A DNA stretch of 64,000 nucleotides from an uncultured Schlesneria sp. Lineage in GTDB: Bacteria > Planctomycetota > Planctomycetia > Planctomycetales > Planctomycetaceae. Numbering within the stretch: position 1 is the stretch's first letter; every line of letters begins with the position of its first letter. A program made the position numbers and the translations under genes. This document shows positions 1-8,767 of this stretch, piece by piece. The stretch lies in NCBI GenBank assembly GCA_903840265.1, contig CAIMFH010000030.1, positions 62,001 to 126,000 of the forward strand, read 5' to 3'. A model generated the notes under the pieces. That model was not told the origin of the DNA, made no database searches, and saw only the letters and a program-made list of their open reading frames with translations.

Positions 1-2
1 TC

Positions 3-263
3 GACACTTCTCGCAACGATCCGAAAGACTCCGGTCCGCAGGTCAGTAACCATCGATCGCTGGCACCTAGACTCGCGGTTTCCACATTGCGCAAAGGGGT
101 CTCGAAGACAACGCTCTCGCATGCGGAATTATCAGCACAGAGCCCGGTCGACGACCACCAGAGGAGAGTCATCGCGCTGCTGAGCAATTGGCTGATCAAA
201 CGTGGCCGACGCATTTGCTTCTTTCTTTGCCGAGGTGAATTGGCCGTTGGACTCAGATCGTAG
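3..263 (+). other. open frame running in from the left edge, unrecognised
   Basis: An uninterrupted frame of about 86 codons enters from the left boundary and stops at a TAG at 261-263. The end is rich in Arg and hydrophobic residues. No family was recognised, and a frame of this length can occur by chance in this base composition. It could be the C-terminus of a gene lying outside the window or simply non-coding. Confidence 0.2.
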
Positions 264-1174
264 TGATCATCATTTGCAAGGATCAAGCGTTTCAGAAATG
301 CAGGCATGACACAACCGCGATTTGTCTGGTCGCCAAGAACTTGGGAGAATGTCATTTGAGGTTATTCGCAAATCGACCCCATCGTCTCGAACCTTACGAA
401 ATGGCAGAATTTGTCAGTCCATGGCAGTGTTTTGGGGGGGTACCGATTTTGTCAGCGAGATGTCTAGCGAGATTTTGAGAATTGACAGTGTGGAACTGAC
501 ACATCGATCTGCCTCCTACGAAAAACGGCCACACCTGTTGACCCCGATTTGGCGGTCGACACGTGTGGCCGTTGGTTACGGTCCACTGATTCTTAGTACG
601 TAGTGGATATTCGTTATGCCATATTTCGCGAAATGTCTCGCCACTCGCGGTGGGGGCTCATCTACGAGGCCGACCGTCACTGACAGATTTTGACACCCCA
701 GGACAGTTTTTGACATTGGGGGACAAAACGGGGCTGTTTTTGGCGGTTTTCCTCAAAAAAGTGGATGTTTTGTGACAGATCGATAAGTCAGACGGAGTGA
801 CGAGATGAAAGTCACGCGTGACGAGGGAAAACGGAGAGAAGAGGGGCTACCACGGAACACACGGAAGGGACGGAAAAGAACAAGAATGGACCACGAATCG
901 GATCAATTCGCACGAATTCAGAAATGAAGAATCATGAGGAAAGCGAATGCGTGAAGATCGCGGTTGGTAGAATCTCTGGCACCACGGGCCGGTGCTAGCG
1001 ATCGCAACTCTTGGCCACACCGATAAGACGCTGGTCGTTCAAAGCCGCCGCTGGTGGTACCCGGAGATTTTTTTGTTTTTTTGATTTGTCGATTTGTGCT
1101 CATGCCATTCGACGTGTGGATAGCAGGTTCTATTGAACGTGCTGCAAACCAAACACACTGAAGGAATACAGGTC
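264..1174. other. gene-free stretch with TGACA-rich clusters
   Basis: No convincing gene is seen. Two clusters of TGACA/TGTCA words lie at about 447-500 and 677-725, flanking the hairpin element at 521-586. Such reiterated words resemble the ends of some insertion sequences (IS21-type ends are an example), but no transposase is present. Around 840-920 there is a run of the 'accacgaa...cacgaat' type that recurs near 57.49 kb and is a common dispersed sequence rather than a gene. Confidence 0.4.
521..586 (-). terminator. leader-terminator element, copy A
   Basis: Read on the minus strand, a conserved ACCGTAACCAAC flank leads into a stem ACGGCCACAC (563-572 with 525-534), a long inner arm, and a T-tract. 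It is followed by TAGGAGG and an ATG at 506 that opens only a 35-codon frame. The flank and stem are nearly identical to copy B at 57305-57360 and similar to copy C at 63304-63350. The structure is that of an intrinsic terminator placed just before a ribosome-binding site. Here the downstream gene appears lost. Confidence 0.6.
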
Positions 1175-1639
1175 ATGATCGACTTACCGCACGTCACTCA
1201 AACGACGACTCAGCTTACGGCTGTGATTCACCTCCAGATTGCCCGTCACGAGATCCAGCGCGTCATGGGACCGGGCCTTCGCGAGTTGATGTCGACCGTT
1301 GCCGATCAGGGGATCAAGCCGACCGGACCGTGGTTTGTCCATCATTTGACGAGACCTGCGGACGGCTGGGATTTCGAGATTAGCGTGCCCGTGAGCGAGC
1401 CGGTCGTCGCGTCGGGTCGAGTCAAACCGAGCCAGTGGCCCGCCATGAAGGTGGCCAGGACAGTCTACGAAGGGCCCTACGAGGGTCTCGCTGGTGCTTG
1501 GGGCGAATTCATGGACTGGCTTGCCACCAGCGGACATACGCCCGCCGAAGATCTCTACGAAACCTACGTGAAAGGGCCGGAGTCGAGCCCAGACCCGAGC
1601 ACCTGGCGCACAGAGTTCTCGAAGCCGTTGATCAGCTAG
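1175..1639 (+). CDS. GyrI-like small-molecule-binding domain protein
   Basis: A 154-residue protein that is essentially one GyrI-like domain, the fold that forms the effector-binding part of AraC/MerR-type activators. Characteristic blocks appear in order: GPWFVHH at 51-57, FEISVPV at 67-73, VYEGPYEGL at 97-105 and YVKGP at 131-135. No helix-turn-helix is attached, so it is a stand-alone domain that probably binds a small hydrophobic or cationic ligand in the cytoplasm; the ligand cannot be told from sequence. The ATG at 1175 is preferred over an in-frame upstream start at 1133 because AAGGA lies about ten bases before it and the extra 14 residues are not domain-like. It stands alone, with dispersed hairpins downstream. 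Confidence 0.75.
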   Translation: MIDLPHVTQTTTQLTAVIHLQIARHEIQRVMGPGLRELMSTVADQGIKPTGPWFVHHLTRPADGWDFEISVPVSEPVVASGRVKPSQWPAMKVARTVYEGPYEGLAGAWGEFMDWLATSGHTPAEDLYETYVKGPESSPDPSTWRTEFSKPLIS

Positions 1640-1685
1640 TATTGTGGTGGGGTGGCATTGCGTGACCCTTCGAAGTCAACGGGAT

Positions 1686-1730
1686 GTGCCACTGCTTGGC
1701 CGCTTCGGACAAGCAGTGCTCATTGGCACC
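1686..1730 (+). repeat. dispersed hairpin repeat (CACTGCTTGGCCG type), copy 1
   Basis: CACTGCTTGGCCGCTTCGGACAAGCAGTG forms a self-complementary stem around a TTCG-like centre. Related copies occur at 1835, 6398, 9259, 45075, 45221 and 47108. Confidence 0.7.
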
Positions 1731-1834
1731 CCAGACTTCGAAGTCTGGGGTCTCTTTCAACGCTCTGCCGGATTCCAGGATGATTCAATAAGCCCTTGAT
1801 TAAGGCGATTTCGTCAAAGGTTTATGCGCAGTTA

Positions 1835-1868
1835 GCACTGCTTGTCCGAAGCGGCCAAGCAGTGGCAC
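1835..1868 (-). repeat. dispersed hairpin repeat, copy 2 (inverted)
   Basis: GCACTGCTTGTCCGAAGCGGCCAAGCAGTGGCAC is the reverse orientation of copy 1, about 105 bp away, so the two copies can also pair with each other. Confidence 0.7.
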
Positions 1869-1953
1869 GGCGTATCGACTTCGAAGAGCAATTCCACCCC
1901 TGGCCACCCTGCCGCATTCGAGACGGTCTCTCATTCGGGTTGATGACTAATCG

Positions 1954-2370
1954 TCATTGCGGAGGGCGTTTTCGGGGTAGCATCCAGGGAGGAAAGGTGG
2001 CGTTCCCATTAATGACTGCGATGATCAACGCAACTTTGATTGCCGCACAAATGGCATAGAGTGCTGGCACGACTGCCATCATGCAGATGTCTTCCAATGC
2101 GAGGCAGATCAGGGTTGTCATCACGGCTGGTCTTCCTGGTCGCACGAGGCCAGCAACACAGCCAACTAACCCGGAAACGAGAATTCCGAGGATGAGGAGT
2201 ATCGCAACGCCCAAGCCGCCAATTGGTCCCGGCTGCGAAGGGAATGTCGGTGCAATTCTAAGTCCCAGCAATAGCAGGGGCGGCCCAATATTCAGTAGCA
2301 CCGCACAGACTCCACAGGCCATCCCCCAGAGGAGTCGTTTTTCAAGATTGGCAACCGGAAACTCGGACAT
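1954..2370 (-). CDS. small multi-span membrane protein, unrecognised
   Basis: A 138-residue hydrophobic protein with about four predicted membrane spans (roughly 13-37, 51-77, 83-105 and 107-125) and a short basic C-terminal tail (PRKRPPQ). No family was recognised. The ATG at 2370 is chosen because GAGG sits seven bases upstream; an ATG eight codons further upstream has no such site. It faces the GyrI-like gene convergently across a repeat-rich gap. Nothing in the context indicates a role. It is probably an inner-membrane protein of unknown function. Confidence 0.55.
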   Translation of the reverse strand: MSEFPVANLEKRLLWGMACGVCAVLLNIGPPLLLLGLRIAPTFPSQPGPIGGLGVAILLILGILVSGLVGCVAGLVRPGRPAVMTTLICLALEDICMMAVVPALYAICAAIKVALIIAVINGNATFPPWMLPRKRPPQ

Positions 2371-2643
2371 TGATTCACCTCGTTGATGCAGCACGTTTCC
2401 GAACAGGACTGTCGCGGCGTGTGGTGGAAGCCACGATCAGCCCGCTACAACCCCTGATGATGAGGCCATCACGACGTGATTGACGATCGGTGGACCGCAT
2501 GGGACATTCGCCTGCCTGGGGAGCTATTCGAGCCTGCCAAGGATAAAGGCTCGGTTGCAGCGAAGATATCACGGTCGTTTTCGCGATCTTATCGGAAACG
2601 AAAGCTTGACCGTTGGTGTCGTCTCGCTTGGTACCATGCTGAC

Positions 2644-3105
2644 ATGAACGCATTCTTCCACGGCTGGCGACGCAAAGCAGGGACCGTCACGCTGGTGATG
2701 GCGTTGGCACTGCTGCTGGGATGGATGAGAAGCCACCGCGTGGAAGATGTGATTTCATTCCGAAGCAGCGAAAAGTCGCAAGATGCAATTCTCGTTTCAG
2801 AGCATCGCGTTATTTGGGCAAGGTGGTACTGGAGAGACGGCCTGCCGCGCACGGGCGGGACTTCGCCGATCCAGTGGTCTGCGGAACGGCATTCCATTAA
2901 TCCCTTAATGTTTTTCCATCGTCTGACACCCACGTCCGAGGGACGTCTGTGTGGATTCGAGCACGCCAGATATGTTGATCGATTGAGCAATGATCAAGAG
3001 AGTTTCGTCTGGTCAATGTGGGCCGCGTCATACTGGTCACTCATCGTGCCGCTCACTCTTCTCGCCGCGTACCTGATTCTATGGAAGCCGCGGAAGCGGG
3101 TGTAA
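2644..3105 (+). CDS. membrane protein of a planctomycete 'SWRRK' family
   Basis: A 153-residue protein with a membrane span near 13-30, an extracytoplasmic middle part, and a second span near 128-147 followed by a basic tail (KPRKRV). The N-terminus (FFHGWRRKAG-TVTLVMAL) is clearly related to that of the protein at 17555-17896 (FFKSWRRKLG-CITLLMAV), and both end in an outward loop followed by a final span. The two are therefore paralogues with the same topology. No biochemical function is known to me. The ATG at 2644 is chosen by alignment with the paralogue; the ribosome-binding site is weak. Confidence 0.6.
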   Translation: MNAFFHGWRRKAGTVTLVMALALLLGWMRSHRVEDVISFRSSEKSQDAILVSEHRVIWARWYWRDGLPRTGGTSPIQWSAERHSINPLMFFHRLTPTSEGRLCGFEHARYVDRLSNDQESFVWSMWAASYWSLIVPLTLLAAYLILWKPRKRV

Positions 3106-3389
3106 GGACAGGTAGACACTGCGTCCCCTTCAAAGCTTGCATCCGCTCTGCCTCTGCCGAGTGATGAAGCCTTGCGACCACAAGCATTCACGAGCAGTTG
3201 TAACTCTTCGCCACACCCGGCGACGGTCGGTGTCAAATGCCCGAAGTGCCACTGCCCGGATATGCGAGGCAAATGTACGACTGGCATCGCAGGAAGAAAT
3301 CGCCGCCGATGTGCTGCCTGAGTTGAGGCGGCGTGCCCGTGGTAGCTGATCCGGCAATTGTTGCTCAAGATATGGTGCCGGATCGCCGC

Positions 3390-4424
3390 CTAGGAATTCG
3401 ACGGTTTCCCTCTCGGAGCCAATGGGGCAGTCCTATTGCCAGGTGAGACGGCCACTGAAAATGGGGGGAGTCCGAGAGCAATCCGCATCGCATTCACGCC
3501 CTCGAAGGCTACCGCTCCGCCTTGTCTTCCGCTCCGATATTCAATCGCGTTTGTGCCTAACTGTACGCTGAGTTGTGAAGATGAGTTCATCATCTCTACA
3601 AATTCCTCAAGACTGTTGGCATCTCTGACCGCTGCAACCACGAAGTCGTTTGAAACCCCGAAATCGTTAAATGCTTGAAGGATAAGAGACTGCAATCTCA
3701 TGTCTTTGAGACGCCGTGTTTCCTCGTTAATGATCTCCTTCGAATCTTTGGGAGCCACGGTTGTCATCAGCGACTCAAGATATCTTCGCAGCGTAGTATT
3801 TGACTCAGTGAGTTGGTTCACCTGAAGCGAAAGGCTCGTCAGCTGTTGTTGGCTTGACCTTGTGCGCAATAGCTCCTGAAACAGCCCGGCCCATTGATCG
3901 CGAAGCCACTCCTCGATTTCGTGATACCGATCGAACGAGAACAGCGGGTTGTTCTTGGGCAGTGCCAAGACTTCTTCAACCATCATGAAAATATTGGCCG
4001 AGTCGACGTGAGCGTATTTTACCTTGGTCGAACTGCGATTCTTCTTGAAGGTCTGATACTCTGCGTACACGGCTCGTTCGATAAGTACGTAGAGCGGGAC
4101 GTTGCTCTCCGCGGCAGTCTTAAATTCCTGACGCGTGATGCTGTCGTAGCGAGTGTAGAAGTCGTCCCCCTTCTTGCTTTTTACTCGCTCAGAATCGCTC
4201 ACTTCGGATCCGTATCGACCGCCCACGATCAGGACCATGATGTCGGCTTGCTGGATTTCGCGGTAGCAGGACGCATCCAAGGCGATGTCAGGCGCATACG
4301 CGATCGACCCCTTCTCGGACAAAACTGGCTCGAATCCCAGTGATTCAATGAATCCCTCAAGCGCCGAGCGGAGATGCTTCAGGTCGTAGTACGTGCTGCT
4401 GACGAAAACGCGGGGACGGGCCAT
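3390..4424 (-). CDS. DUF4062-domain protein
   Basis: A 344-residue protein whose first ~110 residues are a DUF4062 domain: RVFVSSTYYDLKHLR at 5-19, a conserved Cys-Arg around residue 52, and DIMVLIVGGRYGS shortly after. DUF4062 occurs as the leading module of many prokaryotic conflict-type and signalling proteins; its activity is not established. The middle holds a Gln/Leu-rich coiled coil, and the C-terminal ~100 residues look like a helical module followed by a disordered tail. The ATG at 4424 matches the domain start. It diverges from the OLD-type nuclease gene at 4620 across 195 bp, suggesting a shared regulatory region and a joint job. Role in defence is inference only. Confidence 0.7.
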   Translation of the reverse strand: MARPRVFVSSTYYDLKHLRSALEGFIESLGFEPVLSEKGSIAYAPDIALDASCYREIQQADIMVLIVGGRYGSEVSDSERVKSKKGDDFYTRYDSITRQEFKTAAESNVPLYVLIERAVYAEYQTFKKNRSSTKVKYAHVDSANIFMMVEEVLALPKNNPLFSFDRYHEIEEWLRDQWAGLFQELLRTRSSQQQLTSLSLQVNQLTESNTTLRRYLESLMTTVAPKDSKEIINEETRRLKDMRLQSLILQAFNDFGVSNDFVVAAVRDANSLEEFVEMMNSSSQLSVQLGTNAIEYRSGRQGGAVAFEGVNAMRIALGLPPFSVAVSPGNRTAPLAPRGKPSNS

Positions 4425-4619
4425 CGGTGCGAGGTATCGTCTGGGTTGGTTGGTAAAACGAAGAACGCCAGCATGTGGACGCGCTAGAACCGTCGTCAAC
4501 AGTTTTGCTGCCAATTTCGAAGGCAGTCTTCGAACGAAGTTGTTGCGAACGCCCTTGCCGCAGTCCTAGCATGTGACAAAAGTTCTCAACTAAACCTAGT
4601 TCTATTTGAAAGGCATCTG

Positions 4620-6353
4620 TTGCCAGCACAGACGTTTCTCCACGGCATCGGATTGGCTTGCTACCGCAGCTTCGGACCCGACATTCAGCGTATCGGGCCT
4701 TTCGCCGGTATTAACCTATTCGCTGGTAGCAACAATTCGGGAAAGTCGAACATCCTGCGTTTTTTACACGACCACCTCGAGAGGAGCTATAAGCCTGCGT
4801 TCGGCAATTTGGCGGTCAAGTTGACTCCAGATGACCTCCATCGATCTCAGACAAGACATGTCACAATCGCGATTGCAGCACCTCATTTGGACCAGTGTCA
4901 GGATTCAATAACGACCGATCCCTACTACAAGCGCATGGTGCTGCAATGGCTAAAATCAGTGGCGCTCTCTCCCAAAGGAGACGGCTTGGTGTGGCTCGAC
5001 TTTGTAGGGGACGAGAATAGCCAAGCGCCTGATAAGGAAATCATACGTCGATCGATGGAAGTAACTGGAATGGAGTGGGAGCAACTAAGGAACCACCTAC
5101 TGCCGAATCAGCACTACAATGAGCGTGAGATCACGACAAGAGCGATCCTTTTTCACCTCTGCGGAAAAATATTTCCGCTTTCAGTGCCCGGCGTCGTCAC
5201 CATTCCGCCGATTCGTGCCGTTAGTACAGCGCGATCAAATCTCGAAAGAATCCACGATGGTGGTGGGTTGATTGATGAACTATCCACCCTTGAGCATTAC
5301 TCCTCGAAGCAGCCCGAATTCGGAGTGCGATTTGAACGTATTCAGCAATTTTTCTGTGACATAATTGGTGACCCCACGGCGCGACTCCGTGTTCCACATG
5401 CGCGCAACACGATCGCGATCAAAATCCAAGACAGAGACTTAGATTTCGAGCATCTGGGAACTGGCATTCAGCAGACAATTATCATGGCAGCTGCCGGGAC
5501 GATTTTCGAGAACTCGATCGTTTGCATCGAAGAACCAGAGACTCATTTGCACCCGGTCCTCCAGAGAAAGCTTATTGCCTATCTGGCGGCGAAGACGTCG
5601 AATCAGTATTTCATCTCGACCCACTCAGCGCACCTACTCGATGCTGAGATCACCGCAAACAATGCAGCAATTTTCCACGTTCGATTGACCAACGGAACCA
5701 CCAAGGTCAACCCCGTGCGTACGCCAGGCGATCGCTGGCAGATCTGCGCTGACCTTGGCTATCGGGCTTCTGATCTAGTTCAGTCGAATTGTATTGTTTG
5801 GGTTGAAGGTCCTTCCGACCGGATCCACATCAACCATTGGATCAAAGCGCATGACCCCGAGTTGATCGAAGGTGTGCACTACTCTGTGATGTTTTACGGC
5901 GGCGGACTGCTGTCGCACTTGACTGCGGCGGACGATCCAACCACGGCTGTCGCAGTTGAAGATTTTATCAAACTTCGTCGAATGAATCGGAACATGGCCG
6001 TCATGATGGACAGCGACAAGGCGACATGCTCAACGAAGGTCGGGGTTCACAAGAAGCGGATCATGGCGGAGTTTACCAAAGAGTCTGGCGTTGGCTGGAT
6101 CACGGCGGGCCGGACTATAGAGAATTACCTCTCCCCAGCTTGTTGGCAGGCCGCATTTCTGGCTGCCCATCCGAATTCGATAGCGAAGCTAAGCAAACAC
6201 GCTCTCTATGCCCCAGTGCGGAAAGATGGAAAGTCGTTCAATAAGGTGGCTGTTGCGAAGGCCGCGGCCGCACTGCAGGCTGATCTTGGTGTCCTCGATC
6301 TCCGGAAGCGAATCAAAGCACTGGTCGATTTCATTTGGAAGTGCAATCAGTAG
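4620..6353 (+). CDS. OLD-family ATP-dependent endonuclease (AAA ATPase + TOPRIM)
   Basis: A 577-residue protein with the ABC-type ATPase plus TOPRIM layout of OLD nucleases. Seen: Walker A GSNNSGKS at 36-43, a Gln-loop/signature region near 280-290, Walker B CIEEPETHLHP near 302-312, the switch His in STHSAHLLDAE near 332-342, then TOPRIM motifs VWVEGPSDR near 394-402 and VMMDSDK near 461-467, followed by the ENYL block typical of the family. Family members (GajA, AriA and relatives) cut or sense phage DNA in ATP-controlled fashion. The start is a TTG at 4620, giving the conserved N-terminal strand; a downstream start would remove it. Divergent to the DUF4062 gene. Antiphage role is inferred from family and neighbourhood. 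Confidence 0.85.
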   Translation: MPAQTFLHGIGLACYRSFGPDIQRIGPFAGINLFAGSNNSGKSNILRFLHDHLERSYKPAFGNLAVKLTPDDLHRSQTRHVTIAIAAPHLDQCQDSITTDPYYKRMVLQWLKSVALSPKGDGLVWLDFVGDENSQAPDKEIIRRSMEVTGMEWEQLRNHLLPNQHYNEREITTRAILFHLCGKIFPLSVPGVVTIPPIRAVSTARSNLERIHDGGGLIDELSTLEHYSSKQPEFGVRFERIQQFFCDIIGDPTARLRVPHARNTIAIKIQDRDLDFEHLGTGIQQTIIMAAAGTIFENSIVCIEEPETHLHPVLQRKLIAYLAAKTSNQYFISTHSAHLLDAEITANNAAIFHVRLTNGTTKVNPVRTPGDRWQICADLGYRASDLVQSNCIVWVEGPSDRIHINHWIKAHDPELIEGVHYSVMFYGGGLLSHLTAADDPTTAVAVEDFIKLRRMNRNMAVMMDSDKATCSTKVGVHKKRIMAEFTKESGVGWITAGRTIENYLSPACWQAAFLAAHPNSIAKLSKHALYAPVRKDGKSFNKVAVAKAAAALQADLGVLDLRKRIKALVDFIWKCNQ

Positions 6354-6744
6354 ACGGGTTGGCACTGCCTAATCCTTCGAAGTCAATGGGATTCGCCACC
6401 GTGTGGTCGCTTAGAACAAGCGGTGCACACAGGCAGGAAAGGCTTTGATGTTCGTGTCGTCTCCGATTGTTTAACAGTATATGGCGCTCATTAATAGGAC
6501 ACTCCTCTCTGATGAAGTGATTTCGTCAATGGATTATACGGAGTAAGTAGCAATTGAGCGAAGCGATCGAACAGTGCCAGAGCAGAGGGACTTCGAAAGT
6601 GTGTGAAATCGTGCCACCTCACAGTCGCACGATAGCTTTCACTCATGCCTCCACTCGACCGCGCATTATTGTACGTGCACGAATGGTCGGATAAGATTCG
6701 ATTTCGTGACGTAGCCCTAAAAGATTATTTAAGGATGTTCTGCG
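6354..6744. other. intergenic stretch with degenerate repeats
   Basis: No gene is seen. The 'cttcgaagtcaatggg' word and a degenerate hairpin copy (about 6398-6433) show that the dispersed repeat family also sits here. An AT-rich segment near 6470-6560 could hold the promoter for the gene at 6745. Confidence 0.4.
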
Positions 6745-7446
6745 ATGCCGTCTACGATACTCGAAAGTGCGAGCGCGATTGCCCAAATAATTTCGGCTAT
6801 CGGCATCATTTTTCTTGGCATCCAGCTCGTCTTATACCAGCAAGAAATGCGTGACGATCACGATCGGTCCCGGCGTGAGAATGCAATTACGTTCCTTTTG
6901 GAATGGGCGAAAGGCCTCGATCGCAATGTGTCATTGACGAGAAAGCTCGTTGAACAACTTGATACTGAACAAATTAAGGCTCTCAGAGACCTTGAACCCT
7001 TCGAAATATCGAAAGACATGCGAGAAACCGTCGCCGCTTGCCTAGATCGCGATGAATCCTCACTCGAAATATCTGGAACGACATGTCGTGTCCCGCGAGA
7101 GTTCGTAAAAGTCATCAAGTGGCAAACAATTTCGTATCTGAACTTGTTAGAGGCAGTTTTGTCAGCATGGCGTCACAACATCGCAGATAGGAAAATGATC
7201 GAGGAACAATTTGAGTGCCTGATAAATCCCGATGCCCACCATACCATGTTGGAAAAATACCGAGGCTTGGCTCAAGGAGGATTCAAAGCATTACCCGCGA
7301 TACACGAATTCTATCAGACAGTGTTGAAAAAACGGATGGATGGTGAACGTCATATAGATCCCGGAAAGCCACCACTGGGCACCGGCGGGACTCATCCAAG
7401 AAGCCTCAGCCAGCGAAGAAGTGGGAGCAACGAAAAAATCAGGTGA
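6745..7446 (+). CDS. membrane-anchored cytoplasmic helical protein, unrecognised
   Basis: A 233-residue protein with one N-terminal membrane span (about 8-30, IAQIISAIGIIFLGIQLVLY) followed by a charged helical domain rich in Glu, Arg and Lys up to residue ~200, and a low-complexity Gly/Ser/Arg tail. This 'short span then helical bundle' layout is seen in DUF4760-like proteins, but the family was not firmly recognised. AAGGA about nine bases before the ATG supports the start. It follows the OLD nuclease on the same strand after 390 bp. It could be the membrane part of the same accessory patch, but nothing proves a link. Confidence 0.6.
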   Translation: MPSTILESASAIAQIISAIGIIFLGIQLVLYQQEMRDDHDRSRRENAITFLLEWAKGLDRNVSLTRKLVEQLDTEQIKALRDLEPFEISKDMRETVAACLDRDESSLEISGTTCRVPREFVKVIKWQTISYLNLLEAVLSAWRHNIADRKMIEEQFECLINPDAHHTMLEKYRGLAQGGFKALPAIHEFYQTVLKKRMDGERHIDPGKPPLGTGGTHPRSLSQRRSGSNEKIR

Positions 7447-7566
7447 CTGTTGGCGCAGTGGCACGGCACATTGACTTCCGGGGGGCTAGCAATGTCACCC
7501 TGCCAGTTATTATGAAGGCACGATTCATCTAGCACATGCCGACTGCTGAGGTTCCTGGAGAGACTG

Positions 7567-8232
7567 ATGCCCGCCCTGATTCGATGCGTCTGCGGTAAGC
7601 GATACCGAATCGCCCAGAACGCGGTCCGCAAGCCCATTTCCTGTAATGAGTGCGGCGAGGAGTTGCCTCTTCCTGACGCTGCGACCGACGACGGGGACGA
7701 GTCCTACAATAGTGATGCCGGCGACGATAACGAGTATTCGTCGCCGCCGCGTCGTTCTCGTCGCGGGCAAAAGAAGGGTGGCCGCCGGTCTGAGAACTCG
7801 GTCTCGGTGATCAACAGCGATCTACTGGTCCGGGGTGCGGGACTGCTCGTCTTTCTCGCGACGTTGATCTATGCGATCCACCGATTCGTGTTCTACGAGT
7901 GGCCGGACAATATTCCCGTGGTCGTGAGGGCCGTCGTCGTCTGCTGGCCGATGCTGATTTTTGGGCTAATCGGTCTGTACATCGCCTGGATCGGGGAAGA
8001 GCCTGAGCGGGCGGAGTGCCGCAAAAATCGGATTCGCGGACTGACCAAGTGTGGGATTGGCTTGGTGATGGCAGTGGTCGGCGTTGCGTTGACCGCTGTT
8101 TCTGCCAAGGGAAATGTCAGGGTAATCTTTGGTGGGCTGATGGGTGTGGGAGTCTTGTTCGTGATGTTTGGATGCCTGGGAGCATTGACTGGTCGCGAAT
8201 TCAAGCACCGCGGGGATCGCGGAGATGAGTAA
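7567..8232 (+). CDS. zinc-ribbon membrane protein (MJ0042-like)
   Basis: A 221-residue protein that opens with a zinc-ribbon (Cys at 7, 9, 26 and 29: RCVCGKRYR and SCNECGEEL), typical of the MJ0042-type fingers that planctomycetes put at the start of many membrane proteins. A charged Asp/Ser/Arg linker (35-78) leads into about four membrane spans (roughly 82-100, 112-135, 155-175, 177-200). GGAGA lies seven to eight bases before the ATG. No enzymatic domain is visible. The ribbon would be cytoplasmic and may mediate protein contacts. Function unknown. Confidence 0.7.
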   Translation: MPALIRCVCGKRYRIAQNAVRKPISCNECGEELPLPDAATDDGDESYNSDAGDDNEYSSPPRRSRRGQKKGGRRSENSVSVINSDLLVRGAGLLVFLATLIYAIHRFVFYEWPDNIPVVVRAVVVCWPMLIFGLIGLYIAWIGEEPERAECRKNRIRGLTKCGIGLVMAVVGVALTAVSAKGNVRVIFGGLMGVGVLFVMFGCLGALTGREFKHRGDRGDE

Positions 8233-8308
8233 CCCCGGCGAGCTCGAAGGGCCGTCGTGAGACTTGTTGACGCCGACAGACTGCGCCGTCGAACGATCTC
8301 TCGATACG

Positions 8309-8767
8309 TCATTCTTCGCGGTAGGGTTCAACGCGCCAACTTATGACCTGTCCTGAGATGTAAAAGTCGGATCGTCTAAACTCGTCGATCGTTTCAGGAT
8401 CTGCACAATAGGGCGAGAGATCACACCACACATTGCCTTCGAACCAAGCAACGTTCAATCCATCGGATAAAATCTGCCTCGTCGACTTGCCTTCCCGAAA
8501 CAATATTTCCGCAACTCTATCGACAACAATCACGACATTGGACCAGCCGGTATCCGCCTGTTGATCTTGGCTGGAAAGGGTCAGTGTCGCTTGCTGCTGT
8601 CCCGAAGCGCAGTAGTGATGCTCCACCCTTCGAACAATGGCGTCATTGAAGGAGTTGAACCGATCCAAAAAGCCGCCAATCGCCGATTCTTCTAATTTGT
8701 CCATGATTTCGTTCCAATCGGCAGGTTGGCTGGGACTTCCTGCCGGCGTGCTGGAGACCATTTTCAT
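8309..8767 (-). CDS. unknown protein, second gene of a coupled pair
   Basis: A 152-residue soluble acidic protein with no recognised family. It begins with a short disordered Ser/Pro stretch, and the C-terminal third (SDFYISGQVISWRVEP) looks like a compact beta-rich end. Its ATG overlaps the stop of the gene at 8764-9096 in an ATGA arrangement, so the two are translationally coupled. Small soluble coupled pairs of this sort are common among polymorphic-toxin immunity genes, but no toxin is adjacent and this remains a guess. Confidence 0.6.
   Translation of the reverse strand: MKMVSSTPAGSPSQPADWNEIMDKLEESAIGGFLDRFNSFNDAIVRRVEHHYCASGQQQATLTLSSQDQQADTGWSNVVIVVDRVAEILFREGKSTRQILSDGLNVAWFEGNVWCDLSPYCADPETIDEFRRSDFYISGQVISWRVEPYREE

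Larger units (their letters stand above)
1640..1953. other. intergenic stretch with paired hairpin repeats
   Basis: No gene is seen. It holds two oppositely oriented copies of the GTGCCACTG...CAGTGGCAC hairpin (1686-1730 and 1835-1868), each preceded or followed by a 'cttcgaagtc' word. Together they make a larger inverted structure between two convergent genes, which could act as a bidirectional terminator. Confidence 0.5.
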
